Below, piece by piece: positions 1 through 8,017 of a stretch of 64,000 nucleotides of DNA. The position numbers and the translations under genes are program-made. The notes beneath the pieces are model-generated. The model was not told the origin of the DNA, did no database searches, and saw only the letters and a program-made list of their open reading frames with translations. Every line of letters begins with the position of its first letter. The first letter of the stretch is position 1. Source of the DNA: Streptomyces sp. NRRL S-340 (GTDB lineage Bacteria > Actinomycetota > Actinomycetes > Streptomycetales > Streptomycetaceae); the NCBI RefSeq assembly GCF_000720185.1, contig NZ_JOIY01000006.1:131181-195180 (forward strand), written 5' to 3'.

Positions 1-663
1 AGGGCGGCAAGCAGTAGCAGACGCCCGGTGCGAGCAGGAGCGGACGCCCGGTGAACGGGGGCGGCCCGGCCCGGGGGAACGCGCGGTGACCTGCGGCCGA
101 GGGGCGGTCGCGCAAGCGCTACGCGCGTGTCACGTGCCCGCAGCACCCGCTTAACACGCGTCCGGCACAGTGGTGGTCGTCGGCAGGGAGGCGGGGCCAC
201 CGCCCGGGCGTCACGGCACGCTCCGGGAAGGCACTTCCTCCGGGCCGGCGACCCGATACGGCGTCAAGGACAACCGGAGCGGCTCCCGGACCTCCATGGA
301 CGCCCGGACGCAGGGCCCGGCCTGACCCGGCCCGCGTCCCCCGCGGGGACCGCCGTCGTCCCGCCCCCCAGTGCTGGGGGTGCGGCGGTCCCCGCGCACC
401 TCTCCTGTCTCCTGTGGCGGGCCCGCGCACCTTCTCCGGCGGCGCCGCACGGGCCGGCCGCGCATCGTGCTTGCCTGGTGCCGGCTGCCTGTCGTGTTTG
501 CTTGCCTGGTGCCGGCCGCCCGCCGTGGCCGCCTGCCTCGGTGTCAGTCGCCTGCCGCGCCTACCTGCCCGGTGCCGGCTGCCTGTCGTGCCTGACTGCC
601 TGGTGCCGGCCGCCCGCCGTGACTGCCTGCCCGGTGCCGGCCGCCGGCCGTTCCTGCCTCGTG
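1..663. repeat. GC-rich intergenic region with degenerate ~30-bp repeats
   Basis: I see no gene in this stretch. From about 470 to 660 a motif resembling TGCCTGGTGCCGGCTGCC recurs about five times (near 475, 503, 566, 596 and 625), spaced about 28-31 bases apart except for one longer gap. A GTGTCAGTCG block occurs near 545 and again at 660-669, where its TCA is the stop codon of the next minus-strand gene. The repeats therefore seem to carry copies of that gene's 3' end. Open frames here come from GC bias. Confidence 0.6.
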
Positions 664-1098
664 TCAGTCGTCCCAGTCGTCGTTCCCGGAGGGGCGGCGG
701 CGCCGGCCGAAGAGGCCCGGGTTGGTCCGGGCGGCCTGGACGGCGTTGACGCCGACGATCCCGGCCCAGGCCACGATCAGGCCGGGCAGGTGGGCGGTGC
801 CGGCACCGATGGCGGAGAGCGGCACGGCCAGCACCAGGGAGACGATGCCGAAGCCGAAACGCTCGCCGAAGGAGTCGGTGGCCCGGGGCGAGCGGGCGCC
901 GCGGGTCGCCGTCATCTGCTGCTCGGCGAGGTGACGCCGCAGGCGGCGCTCCACGGCGCCGTCGATGCGCTGGTCGACCTTCTCCAGGAACGAGTCGACC
1001 AGCGCGGACTCGTACTCGGCGCCCAGTTCCCCGCGGGCCTGCAGGGTGGCGTTGAGTTCCTTCTTCAGATCGGTGTCCCGCGTGTCCATTCCGGTCAT
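664..1098 (-). CDS. Small membrane protein with two hydrophobic segments
   Basis: This predicts a 144-residue protein of unknown function. The first 65 residues are charged and probably helical (ESALVDSFLEKVDQRIDGAVERRLRRHL). Two hydrophobic stretches follow, at about 89-107 and 109-125, then a basic tail ending GNDDWDD. It resembles the small two-TM integral membrane proteins that are common in Streptomyces. I chose the ATG at 1098; a second ATG lies three codons later. No Shine-Dalgarno sequence is visible, but TAGCCT ends seven bases before the ATG, which would suit a leaderless transcript. It is divergent from the RpiR-type regulator. Function is not recognised. Confidence 0.7.
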   Translation of the reverse strand: MTGMDTRDTDLKKELNATLQARGELGAEYESALVDSFLEKVDQRIDGAVERRLRRHLAEQQMTATRGARSPRATDSFGERFGFGIVSLVLAVPLSAIGAGTAHLPGLIVAWAGIVGVNAVQAARTNPGLFGRRRRPSGNDDWDD

Positions 1099-1330
1099 GC
1101 CGACCAGGCTAGGGAGAGCGGCGGCCCCGCGCACTGGGGCTAGCCCCCCTGCTCGCCTGGGGCCGGCCGCCGTCGGCGTCACCCGGACTGCGGCTGCGGC
1201 GGGCACGCCGACGGCGGTGGCCGTCGCAACGGCCCCGGGTCGGGGCCGGTCCGCGGTCGCAGGGGTCGCGCGCACCGCGTCCGTCCACGATTAGCACGCA
1301 CCCGGTCACCCACCGTGCCGGCCGGGCGAC

Positions 1331-1404
1331 ACTTGGTGGTACTTGGTGGTTCCCTTGCCCGGCCTGTATGACTTCATGCAGAGTTCTTGGTGTCTGAATA
1401 CCAA
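1331..1404 (+). promoter_or_regulatory. TTGGT repeats upstream of the RpiR-type regulator
   Basis: The 10-mer ACTTGGTGGT is directly repeated at 1331-1340 and 1341-1350. A third TTGGT at 1387-1391 forms an inverted repeat with ACCAA at 1400-1404 (TTGGT-N8-ACCAA). All lie 55-130 bases upstream of the regulator start at 1460. They are plausible autoregulatory operators. No convincing -35/-10 pair was found. Confidence 0.4.
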
Positions 1405-1459
1405 CTGGTCGGGGAGTACTCTCCCGGGGCGTCGACGACTTCTGGAGGGGGAGCACGTC

Positions 1460-2302
1460 ATGAGCGTGACCGACAGCCCTGCCGCACGGCTGCAGGCGCT
1501 CTTCGAGGGGCACCGGCTCACGCCGACCCAGCGGCGCATCGCGCACAGCATGGTCCGGCGCGCCGCGGAGGTGCCGTTCCTGTCCAGCGTCGAGCTGGCC
1601 GAACTCGCCGGGGTCAGCCAGCCGTCGGTCACCCGCTTCGCGGTCGCCCTCGGCTTCGACGGCTACCCGGCGCTGCGCCGGCACCTGCGCGAGGTGGCGC
1701 CCGCCGAACCGGTGGACCGCCCCGCCTCGGCCAACGAGTACCAGCAGGCCGTCGAGGCGGAGATCGAGAACCTCCGCCACCTGGCCGAGGCCCTGGCCGA
1801 CCCGGGGCCGGTGCAGGAGGCGGGCCGCCTCCTGGCCGCCTCGCGCCCGCTGCCGGTCCTGGGCCTGCGGGCCGCGGCCTCCCAGGCGTACGGCTTCGCG
1901 TACTTCGCCGCCAAGGTGCACCCGGACGTACGGCTGCTCGACGAGGGCGGCACGATGATCCAGGACCGCATCGACGGCGCCGTACGGGCCGGGGCGTCGG
2001 CGCTGCTGTGCTTCGCGCTGCCGCGCCACCCGCGTGAGGTGGTGGAGACCCTCGCCTACGCCCGGCAGGCCGGTCTGGCCGTCGTCACCGTCGCCGACTC
2101 GGCGTTCGCCCCGGTCGCCCGCCACTCCGACCTGCTGCTGCCCGCGGCCGTCGGTACCGGGCTCGCCTTCGACACCGCCTGCGCGCCGATGCTGCTGGGC
2201 CGGGTGCTCCTGGAGGCCATGTGCGACGACCTGCCCGACGCGCAGGCACGGCTGGAGGAGTTCGACGCGAAGGCGGCGGCCCGCGGACTGTTCGAGGACT
2301 GA
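1460..2302 (+). CDS. MurR/RpiR-family transcriptional regulator with SIS domain
   Basis: This 280-residue protein has the RpiR architecture. An N-terminal helix-turn-helix domain spans about residues 5-75 (AELAGVSQPSVTRFAVALGFDGYPALRRHL). A SIS sugar-phosphate-binding domain spans about 120-255 (VLGLRAAASQAYGFAYFAAKVHPDVRLLDEG). Family members repress or activate catabolic operons in response to phosphosugars or related metabolites bound by SIS. The ATG at 1460 follows GGAGGGGGAG, so upstream in-frame extension is unlikely. It stands alone, about 4 kb from the hut operon. It could regulate hut or amino-sugar use, but the repeats upstream of this gene (TTGGT) differ from the palindrome at hutU, so the link is unproven. 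Confidence 0.9.
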   Translation: MSVTDSPAARLQALFEGHRLTPTQRRIAHSMVRRAAEVPFLSSVELAELAGVSQPSVTRFAVALGFDGYPALRRHLREVAPAEPVDRPASANEYQQAVEAEIENLRHLAEALADPGPVQEAGRLLAASRPLPVLGLRAAASQAYGFAYFAAKVHPDVRLLDEGGTMIQDRIDGAVRAGASALLCFALPRHPREVVETLAYARQAGLAVVTVADSAFAPVARHSDLLLPAAVGTGLAFDTACAPMLLGRVLLEAMCDDLPDAQARLEEFDAKAAARGLFED

Positions 2303-2623
2303 ACGGACCGGGGGCGGGCCGGTCGGTGAATGGAGCGGTGGGCCGGGCGGTGGACGGGGCGGCGTCGGCGGTGCCGCGCCCGGCCCTCGGTGCGCGCGGG
2401 GGCTCGGTGCCCCCGGATCCGGGGTTCTCCGACCCGGTGGGCGCGGCTCGGTCCTCCCGGGATCGGTACGCGTGGGCTCGGATCTCTCGGGTTCGGTGTG
2501 CGCGGGCTCGGTGCTCCCGGTCCGGTGGTCGCGGGCTCGGTGCTCTCAGACTCGTCTCACGAACGCTCGCTAGCCTCCCGCCCGGACCGACCGGAGGGTG
2601 CCGGGGAGAGAAGGAGGCAGCAG
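2303..2623. repeat. Intergenic ~30-bp imperfect tandem repeats
   Basis: No gene is seen. The motif GGCTCGG/GGCTCGGTGC starts at 2401, 2445, 2475, 2505 and 2534, so the last four copies are spaced 29-30 bases. Each is followed by a CTCCCGG or CTCTCGG block. This is a degenerate minisatellite directly after the RpiR gene. The following gene begins only after it, at a good ribosome-binding site. Confidence 0.6.
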
Positions 2624-3253
2624 GTGGCACGCGGAACGCGCGGGGACCGTGGAGGCCGAGGAGAGCGTGGAGACCGTGGCGGACGGGGGCTGGCCCGGGT
2701 GGCCGTCGTCGTCCGGGCCGGGGCCGCACCGATGTGGTGGCTGGGGGTGGTCGCGGCGGGGGCCGGAGCGCTGCCGCCGGGGCTGACCGGGCGGCGGATC
2801 GGGGTGCTGTCGGGGGCCGCGCTGTTCCTGGTGGCCGCGGCCGTCGTGGCCTGCGCGCGCCGCCGCCGCTACCTCGCGCTCGCCCAGGGTGCCTCCCGCG
2901 CCGGACGGCACGACGTGCTCCAGGACCGCGCGGTCAGCGTCCGGGCCTGGCGCCGGGGGCACCGCTGGTGGCTGCTGCTGGCGTTCGCGGCCGCCCTGGG
3001 CAGTTCCTTCGCCCTCCCGGCGGCCGGCGGCATGCTCCTGGCGGGCGCCGGGGCCGGGCTGCGGCTCAAGGCCGCCTGGCTCGGACGCCGCGAACGGGCG
3101 GGGGACGCGCTGCTGTGGGTGCGGGTGGACTGGCTCGGCCGGGACGGCGGGCGCCCGGCGGGCAAGGCGGTCAGGGCCTACCGCAGCACGGGCATCGCGG
3201 CGGGCGACGCGGCCCCCGGAGGAACCCGCCGCCGCACCGCGGCGCTCGTCTAG
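2624..3253 (+). CDS. Hypothetical integral membrane protein
   Basis: This predicts 209 residues. The GTG at 2624 is preceded by GAAGGAGG, which fixes the start despite a longer open frame. A basic N-terminus is followed by hydrophobic segments at about residues 38-54 and 62-80 (IGVLSGAALFLVAAAVVACARRRR), and a second pair at about 114-145 (WWLLLAFAAALGSSFALPAAGGMLLAGAGAGLRL). The C-terminal 60 residues look cytoplasmic. The topology is four possible membrane helices. No enzymatic motif is visible and I do not recognise the family. It is convergent with the Roadblock operon. Confidence 0.75.
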   Translation: MARGTRGDRGGRGERGDRGGRGLARVAVVVRAGAAPMWWLGVVAAGAGALPPGLTGRRIGVLSGAALFLVAAAVVACARRRRYLALAQGASRAGRHDVLQDRAVSVRAWRRGHRWWLLLAFAAALGSSFALPAAGGMLLAGAGAGLRLKAAWLGRRERAGDALLWVRVDWLGRDGGRPAGKAVRAYRSTGIAAGDAAPGGTRRRTAALV

Positions 3254-3389
3254 TACGGCCTCGCCCGGCCGGCAGGGCCCCGTCCGATACGGCCTCTCGG
3301 CACCGGCGGCCGTGCGGCCCGGGGCCGGGGGCGACTCTGAGTCGTGCGGCTCGGGTCTGCCGTGCGGCTCGGGGCCGCTGTGCGGCGGC

Positions 3390-3764
3390 TCAGACCTCCA
3401 GGTCCTCCTCGATGCGCTTGAGCTGGTGGCGGGCCATCGCCAGGTTGGCCCGCTTCGCGTCCAGTACGAGGTAGAGGAAGAGCCCGTTGCCGCCCCGTCC
3501 GCTGATCAGGCGGATCACGTGGTACTGGTCGGACAGGGTGATCAGGATGTCCTCGATCTGCCCCTTGAGGCCGAGGTGCTCCATGGTGCGCATCTTGGCC
3601 CGTACGACATCGGTGTTGCCGGCGGCGGCGACGTTCAGGTCGAAGGTCTTGCTGCCGCCCATCGTGCCCAGCGCCATACCGGTGGTGTAGTCGACGAGCG
3701 CGACGCCGGTGGCGCCCTCGATGGAGGCGAGCGCTTCCTTCAGGCAGGTCTCGGTGTTGGCCAT
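3390..3764 (-). CDS. Roadblock/LC7 domain protein
   Basis: This 124-residue protein is essentially one Roadblock/LC7 domain. It opens with a helix (ETCLKEALASIEGATGVALVDYTTGMALG), continues with a central strand region (DILITLSDQYHVIRLI), and ends in a helix (AKRANLAMARHQLKRIEEDLEV). In bacteria such proteins partner MglA-type GTPases, and in Streptomyces they form part of the conservons (CvnB). The ATG at 3764 follows AAGGAGAG. It is the last gene of a four-gene minus-strand operon, 23 bases after the preceding gene. No GTPase, sensor kinase or DUF742 gene is adjacent, so the partner must be elsewhere or the system works without one. Confidence 0.88.
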   Translation of the reverse strand: MANTETCLKEALASIEGATGVALVDYTTGMALGTMGGSKTFDLNVAAAGNTDVVRAKMRTMEHLGLKGQIEDILITLSDQYHVIRLISGRGGNGLFLYLVLDAKRANLAMARHQLKRIEEDLEV

Positions 3765-3787
3765 GGCCGTCTCTCCTTTTTCCTTCG

Positions 3788-4414
3788 TCAGCTTTCGGTG
3801 GTGGCGGTGCCGGCGGGCGCGTGACTGCCCGGCGGGGTGCCTGGGGTGCCGGGACCGCCGGGGGCGGCGCCCGGTTCGGCGCCTGGCGCGGCGCCCGCGG
3901 TGGGTGAGGCCGGTTCGGCGGGTTCGGTGGTCGTGGCAGCCGGGGTGGGGCGGGGCGTGCGCGGGGTCCTGGTCCGCAGGGGTGCGGGGCGCGCGGGCGG
4001 TTTCGCCGGCCTGGCCGGGGTCCTGCCGGGGACGGCCGCCGCCGCCCCGGCGTCGACCAGTTCGCCGATACGGGTCCCGGCCCGGCGGCCCTCCAGATGG
4101 AGGCGGCCGACGTTGACGCGGTCCTCGGCGAGCAGCGTCAGCACGGCGCCGCGTCCCGCCGCGTAGGTGGCGACGTAGCCGTGCACGCCCCGTACCAGCA
4201 GTTCACGCAGTCCGCCCCGGCCGGTCACGTCCGCCATGCGGACGGCCACACCCAGCGCGGTCGCGGTCAGGGCCGCCAGGCCCTCCGGTTCCGCATCCGG
4301 GGTGTCGTGGGCCAGGACCAGCCCGTCGACGCTCGCCGCCAGCGCACCGGTGAGCTGGGGGACGCGCGCCCTCAGCCGCCGCAGTTCCTCCAGGATCTCG
4401 GGATCGGCTGCCAT
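3788..4414 (-). CDS. Roadblock/LC7 domain protein with Pro/Ala-rich tail
   Basis: The first 125 of 208 residues form a Roadblock-like domain (LTGALAASVDGLVLAHDTPDAEPEGLAAL at 23-51, then a TGRGGLRELLVRGVHGYVATYAAG stretch). The remaining 80 residues are a low-complexity Pro/Ala/Thr-rich tail (RTPRTPRPTPAATTTEPAEP), probably disordered. The ATG at 4414 has GAGAGGAG upstream; an in-frame codon further upstream lacks a site. It lies 13 bases after the DUF4388-like gene, so translation and transcription are probably shared. The domain suggests a dimerising scaffold or GTPase-regulating subunit, by family inference only. Confidence 0.82.
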   Translation of the reverse strand: MAADPEILEELRRLRARVPQLTGALAASVDGLVLAHDTPDAEPEGLAALTATALGVAVRMADVTGRGGLRELLVRGVHGYVATYAAGRGAVLTLLAEDRVNVGRLHLEGRRAGTRIGELVDAGAAAAVPGRTPARPAKPPARPAPLRTRTPRTPRPTPAATTTEPAEPASPTAGAAPGAEPGAAPGGPGTPGTPPGSHAPAGTATTES

Positions 4415-4427
4415 CCGGTGTCTCCTC

Positions 4428-5375
4428 TCAAAGGGCCTCCAGCGCATCCCTGAGCCTCTTCAGCAGCGTGATGTGGGGGTCGGTGCCGGGTGCCGGCTGT
4501 GTGAGCCAGGGGTCAGCGGGACCGGCGGGCGACGGCTCGGCGACCATGGGCCCGGTGTCCCCCGGTCCGGTGTCCGTGAGCCGGGTGTCCGGGGGGCCGG
4601 GGAAGGCGGGCAGTGGCGCCGCGGACGGGCCCGGGCCGGGCGGACCGGGTGGTGGGTCGGGCCGCGGCTGTGGTGCGAGGAGGCCCGCGGCGGCCAGACG
4701 CCGCACGTCCACCAGGGTGTGGAACGCCTGCCGCCCCAGGTCCCGGGCCAGGTCGGCGGCGGTGCGGGTGCCGTCGACCAGGTCCAGCAGGGCCCGCTGA
4801 CGGGAGGTCAGCCACGGTGCGGCGGTGGCGGAGGTCCGCAGCAGGAGGGCGCTGTCCGGGCGCGCGTCGGGCCAGATGCGGTCCAGCAGCGCGCGCCTGC
4901 GCAGGGTTGCGCGCTCCAGGGCGTCGACCGGGACCGTCGGGACGGTGCCGGGCCGGTGGGCGGGTCCGTAACGGAAGCGGCCCGGGGTGCTGCTCGGGGC
5001 GAGGACGAAGTAGGCGGCGTCGTAGAGCGTGCCGAGGTGGCACAGGTGCAGGGCGCCCTCGGTGAGGCGGCCGTCGGCCAGCAGGACCTGCGCCGCGCCC
5101 GGCGGGCCGCCGGCCCGGGAGACGGCGTCCCGCCAGACCTCGGGGCGCAGCGTGCCGTGGGTGGTGAGGAGTATGTCCAGTCCGGGGGCCAGCGGGCTCT
5201 CGGCGTGTGCCACGCGGCCCTCGTCGAGGTGGAGCGTGCCGCGTTCACGGACGAGGAGGCCGGTGGCCCGCTCGGCCGCCAGGCGGGTCAGCATCGGTGA
5301 GACGCCGCCCCAGGCCCGCTCGCTGTCCGCCCTGTCCCGCACCGGCAGCGGGGGAGGAGTGTCGACCACGGTCAT
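4428..5375 (-). CDS. DUF4388-like domain protein of the Roadblock operon
   Basis: This predicts 315 residues. An N-terminal domain (about 25-130) contains LLVRERGTLHLDEGRVAHAES, the pattern of DUF4388/PATAN-type regulatory domains that turn a glycine/aspartate hairpin into an output signal. A middle region contains LTSRQRALLDLVDGTRTAADLARDLGRQ (about 190-220), like a winged-helix or DUF4388 C-terminal module. The last 90 residues are Pro/Gly-rich. The ATG at 5375 overlaps the TGA of the upstream Roadblock gene (ATGA), implying translational coupling. It probably interacts with the three Roadblock proteins encoded beside it. The domain assignment is by pattern and is moderately sure. Confidence 0.72.
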   Translation of the reverse strand: MTVVDTPPPLPVRDRADSERAWGGVSPMLTRLAAERATGLLVRERGTLHLDEGRVAHAESPLAPGLDILLTTHGTLRPEVWRDAVSRAGGPPGAAQVLLADGRLTEGALHLCHLGTLYDAAYFVLAPSSTPGRFRYGPAHRPGTVPTVPVDALERATLRRRALLDRIWPDARPDSALLLRTSATAAPWLTSRQRALLDLVDGTRTAADLARDLGRQAFHTLVDVRRLAAAGLLAPQPRPDPPPGPPGPGPSAAPLPAFPGPPDTRLTDTGPGDTGPMVAEPSPAGPADPWLTQPAPGTDPHITLLKRLRDALEAL

Positions 5376-5767
5376 CCCAGCACCAGCCGCTCCGCCATCT
5401 CGCCCAGGCGTATGCGGGCGAGGGCGAGGTTGCCCTCCGCTCGGGTCAGCCACAGGTGCAGGAACACGCTGCTGTCGAAGGTGGTGTCCACGAAGCGCAG
5501 CAGGTGGTAGCTGTCGCGGTTGCTGACGATCAGGTCCTCGACCGGCGGGCGGTCACCTCCCTCGGGGTCGTCGGCGGCGGCGAACGCGCCGTGTTCCGCG
5601 GCCAGCCGGGCCAGTTCCGCGGCTTCCGCCGCGGTGGTCTCGTGGTCGCCGCCCGGGGGCTCCCCGACGGCGCCCAGGGCCAGCCCGCTCGTCCAGTCGA
5701 CCAGCGCGGCGCCCCGCGCTCCGGGCAACCGCATGGCTTCCAGCAGGCACTCGTCGATTCCGGGCAC
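5372..5767 (-). CDS. Roadblock-like protein, first gene of the operon
   Basis: This 131-residue protein follows the Roadblock fold. It has an N-terminal helix and strand (CLLEAMRLPGARGAALVDWTSGLALG), a strand region (VEDLIVSNRDSYHLLRFVD), and a C-terminal helix (RAEGNLALARIRLGEMAERLVLG). The layout matches the 124-residue paralogue at the other end of the operon. An acidic insertion lies between (residues about 60-72, EHGAFAAADDPEGGD). The GTG at 5767 is preceded by GGGAGGGG with good spacing. It leads the operon, whose promoter should lie upstream of 5768. Confidence 0.82.
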   Translation of the reverse strand: MPGIDECLLEAMRLPGARGAALVDWTSGLALGAVGEPPGGDHETTAAEAAELARLAAEHGAFAAADDPEGGDRPPVEDLIVSNRDSYHLLRFVDTTFDSSVFLHLWLTRAEGNLALARIRLGEMAERLVLG

Positions 5768-6272
5768 GGTCGTTCCCCTCCCGCCTGGGGTTTCGGCTGA
5801 GTGAGGCAGACGCTACGCAGGGTGTGCGGGGGCGGTGGGGGTTACGGCATTTTCCAGTGGAACATGCGCCCGAGGAACTAACGTGGGTCGGCTGACCCCG
5901 GCAACACGCCTCCCTCACGCGGCAGTACGCCCCCACACGCGCCAGCACGCCCCTGCGGCAGTGCACCGTCCGACGGCGGCACGCGATTCCCCGGCAGTAC
6001 GCCGTCCGACGGTGGCACGCGATTCCCCGGCAGTACGCCGCCCGACGGTGGCACGCCATTCCCCGGCAGTACGCCCAGCCCCTGCCCGCCGCCCCCACGA
6101 CCGGACCTGGCCGGGTCCTTGCCGAACGCCGCCTCCATCGAGCGCGACCCGGCCCCGTGCCCCGGGCCGCCCGTTCACACCCCACGCCTCCCCTCCTCGC
6201 CCGCCCCGCGCCCCCTCGCGCCGCGCCCCGTCCGATTCCCGCAGGGCGCCTCCGTGTCGCCCCGTCGACGTA
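5768..6272. other. Intergenic region between the Roadblock and hut operons
   Basis: About 500 bases lie between two divergent operons. No convincing gene is seen. The region contains three exact-period 36-bp repeats (listed separately) and low-complexity GC-rich sequence. The hut promoter begins at 6273. The Roadblock operon promoter must lie in the first part but was not recognised. Confidence 0.6.
5968..6075. repeat. Three tandem 36-bp direct repeats
   Basis: Copies occupy 5968-6003, 6004-6039 and 6040-6075. Each runs from a GTCCGACGG or GCCCGACGG start to CCCCGGCAGTACGCC, with only one to three mismatches between copies. Partial related blocks (GGCAGTACGCC, CAGCACGCC) occur just upstream near 5922-5953. 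There are no unique spacers, so this is a minisatellite and not a CRISPR array. It sits about 200 bases upstream of the hut promoter. Confidence 0.85.
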
Positions 6273-6311
6273 TTGACTAGTTCTATTCAACGGTTCAGGA
6301 TGTGAATAGAA
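6273..6311 (+). promoter_or_regulatory. hutU promoter with overlapping palindromic operator
   Basis: A -35 hexamer TTGACT (6273-6278) and a -10 hexamer CAGGAT (6296-6301) are separated by 17 bases. A perfect 9-bp inverted repeat, TTCTATTCA (6281-6289) and TGAATAGAA (6303-6311), brackets the -10 and reaches the expected start point near 6308. This is the geometry of a repressor operator. It lies 40-80 bases upstream of hutU. The protein that binds is not identified. Confidence 0.7.
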
Positions 6312-6352
6312 GCCGTAACAATCCCTCGGGAGCAACCGCCAGGAGGCAGACC

Positions 6353-8017
6353 ATGTCAGGACCCCGCCCCGTTCGAGCACCGCGCGGCACGGAACTGAGC
6401 GCCCTGGGATGGCAGCAGGAGGCCGCCCTGCGGATGCTGCAGAACAACCTCGACCCCGAGGTCGCCGAGCACCCCGACAAGCTCGTCGTCTACGGCGGCA
6501 CCGGCAAGGCCGCCCGCGACTGGCGCTCCTTCGACGCCATGGTCCGCACCATGAAGACCCTCAAGGCCGACGAGACCATGCTCGTGCAGTCCGGCCGCCC
6601 GGTCGGCGTCATGCAGACCCACGAGTGGGCCCCGCGCGTCCTGATCGCCAACTCCAACCTCGTCGGCGACTGGGCCAACTGGGAGGAGTTCCGCCGCCTG
6701 GAGGCCCTCGGCCTGACCATGTACGGGCAGATGACCGCCGGCTCCTGGATCTACATCGGTACCCAGGGCATCCTCCAGGGCACCTACGAGACCTTCGCCG
6801 CCGTCGCCGCCAAGAAGTTCGGCGGCACGCTCGCCGGGACCATCACCCTCACCGCCGGCCTCGGCGGCATGGGCGGCGCCCAGCCGCTCGCCGTGACGAT
6901 GAACGACGGCGTCGCCATCTGCATCGACTGCGACCCGCGCGCCATCGACCGCCGCATCGAGCACCGCTACCTCGACGTACGGGCCGACAGCCTGGAGCAC
7001 GCCCTCCAGCTCGCCACCGAGGCCCGCGACCAGCGCAGGCCGCTGTCCATCGGCGTCCTCGGCAACGCCGCCGAACTGGTCCCGCAGCTCCTCGCCATGA
7101 GCGCGCCCATCGACATCGTCACCGACCAGACCAGTGCCCACGACCCGCTGGCCTACCTGCCCGTCGGCGTCGCCTTCGAGGACATGGCCGACGCCGCCGC
7201 CAAGGACCCGGCCGGCTTCACCACCCGCGCCCGCGAGTCGATGGCCAGGCACGTCGAGGCCATGGTCGGCTTCCAGGACGCCGGGGCCGAGGTCTTCGAC
7301 TACGGCAACTCCATCCGCGGTGAGGCCCAACTGGCCGGGTACGAGCGGGCGTTCGCATTCCCCGGCTTCGTCCCCGCCTACATCCGCCCGCTGTTCTGCG
7401 AGGGCAAGGGCCCCTTCCGCTGGGCCGCCCTGTCCGGCGACCCCGCCGACATCGCCAAGACCGACAAGGCGATCCTGGACCTCTTCCCGGAGAACGAGTC
7501 CCTGGCCCGGTGGATCAAGATGGCCGGCGAACGCGTCCACTTCCAGGGCCTGCCCGCCCGTATCTGCTGGCTCGGCTACGGCGAGCGCGACAAGGCCGGC
7601 GAGCGCTTCAACGACATGGTCGCGAGCGGTGAGCTGGCCGCGCCGATCGTCATCGGCCGCGACCACCTCGACTGCGGCTCCGTCGCCTCCCCGTACCGCG
7701 AGACCGAGGCCATGCTCGACGGCTCCGACGCCATCGCCGACTGGCCGCTGCTGAACGCCATGGTCAACGTGGCCTCCGGCGCCTCCTGGGTGTCCATCCA
7801 CCACGGCGGCGGTGTCGGCATGGGCCGCTCGATCCACGCCGGCCAGGTGACGGTCGCCGACGGCACGAAGCTCGCGGGGGAGAAGATCCGCCGCGTCCTC
7901 ACCAACGACCCCGGCATGGGCGTCATCCGGCACGTGGACGCCGGGTACGACATCGCCGACTCCGTCGCCGACGAGCGCGGCGTGCGCGTGCCGATGCGTG
8001 AGGGTGAGGGCGCGTGA
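6353..8017 (+). CDS. hutU: Urocanate hydratase
   Basis: This 554-residue protein catalyses hydration of urocanate to imidazolonepropionate in the cytoplasm, the second step of histidine degradation, using tightly bound NAD as an electrophile. Recognisable signatures are [11 protein letters not shown] (46-54), [16 protein letters not shown] (125-140), the nucleotide-binding [14 protein letters not shown] (167-180), a [11 protein letters not shown] segment near the active-site Cys (about 404), and [21 protein letters not shown]. Its length is normal for the family. The ATG at 6353 follows GGAGG. It heads an operon whose next gene overlaps it by four bases. Expression is probably controlled by the palindromic operator just upstream. 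Confidence 0.98.
   Translation: MSGPRPVRAPRGTELSALGWQQEAALRMLQNNLDPEVAEHPDKLVVYGGTGKAARDWRSFDAMVRTMKTLKADETMLVQSGRPVGVMQTHEWAPRVLIANSNLVGDWANWEEFRRLEALGLTMYGQMTAGSWIYIGTQGILQGTYETFAAVAAKKFGGTLAGTITLTAGLGGMGGAQPLAVTMNDGVAICIDCDPRAIDRRIEHRYLDVRADSLEHALQLATEARDQRRPLSIGVLGNAAELVPQLLAMSAPIDIVTDQTSAHDPLAYLPVGVAFEDMADAAAKDPAGFTTRARESMARHVEAMVGFQDAGAEVFDYGNSIRGEAQLAGYERAFAFPGFVPAYIRPLFCEGKGPFRWAALSGDPADIAKTDKAILDLFPENESLARWIKMAGERVHFQGLPARICWLGYGERDKAGERFNDMVASGELAAPIVIGRDHLDCGSVASPYRETEAMLDGSDAIADWPLLNAMVNVASGASWVSIHHGGGVGMGRSIHAGQVTVADGTKLAGEKIRRVLTNDPGMGVIRHVDAGYDIADSVADERGVRVPMREGEGA

Noticed and set aside
127..1143. Long plus-strand open frame of 338 codons
   Set aside because: Low-complexity Arg/Ala/Pro composition, antisense to the two-TM protein and crossing repeats; typical of GC-driven open frames.
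1460..2302. RpiR protein as the certain hut repressor
   Set aside because: Its own upstream motifs do not match the hutU palindrome and the genes are not adjacent, so this is left as a possibility only.
5968..6075. CRISPR array
   Set aside because: The 36-bp units abut each other with no spacers and no cas genes are nearby.
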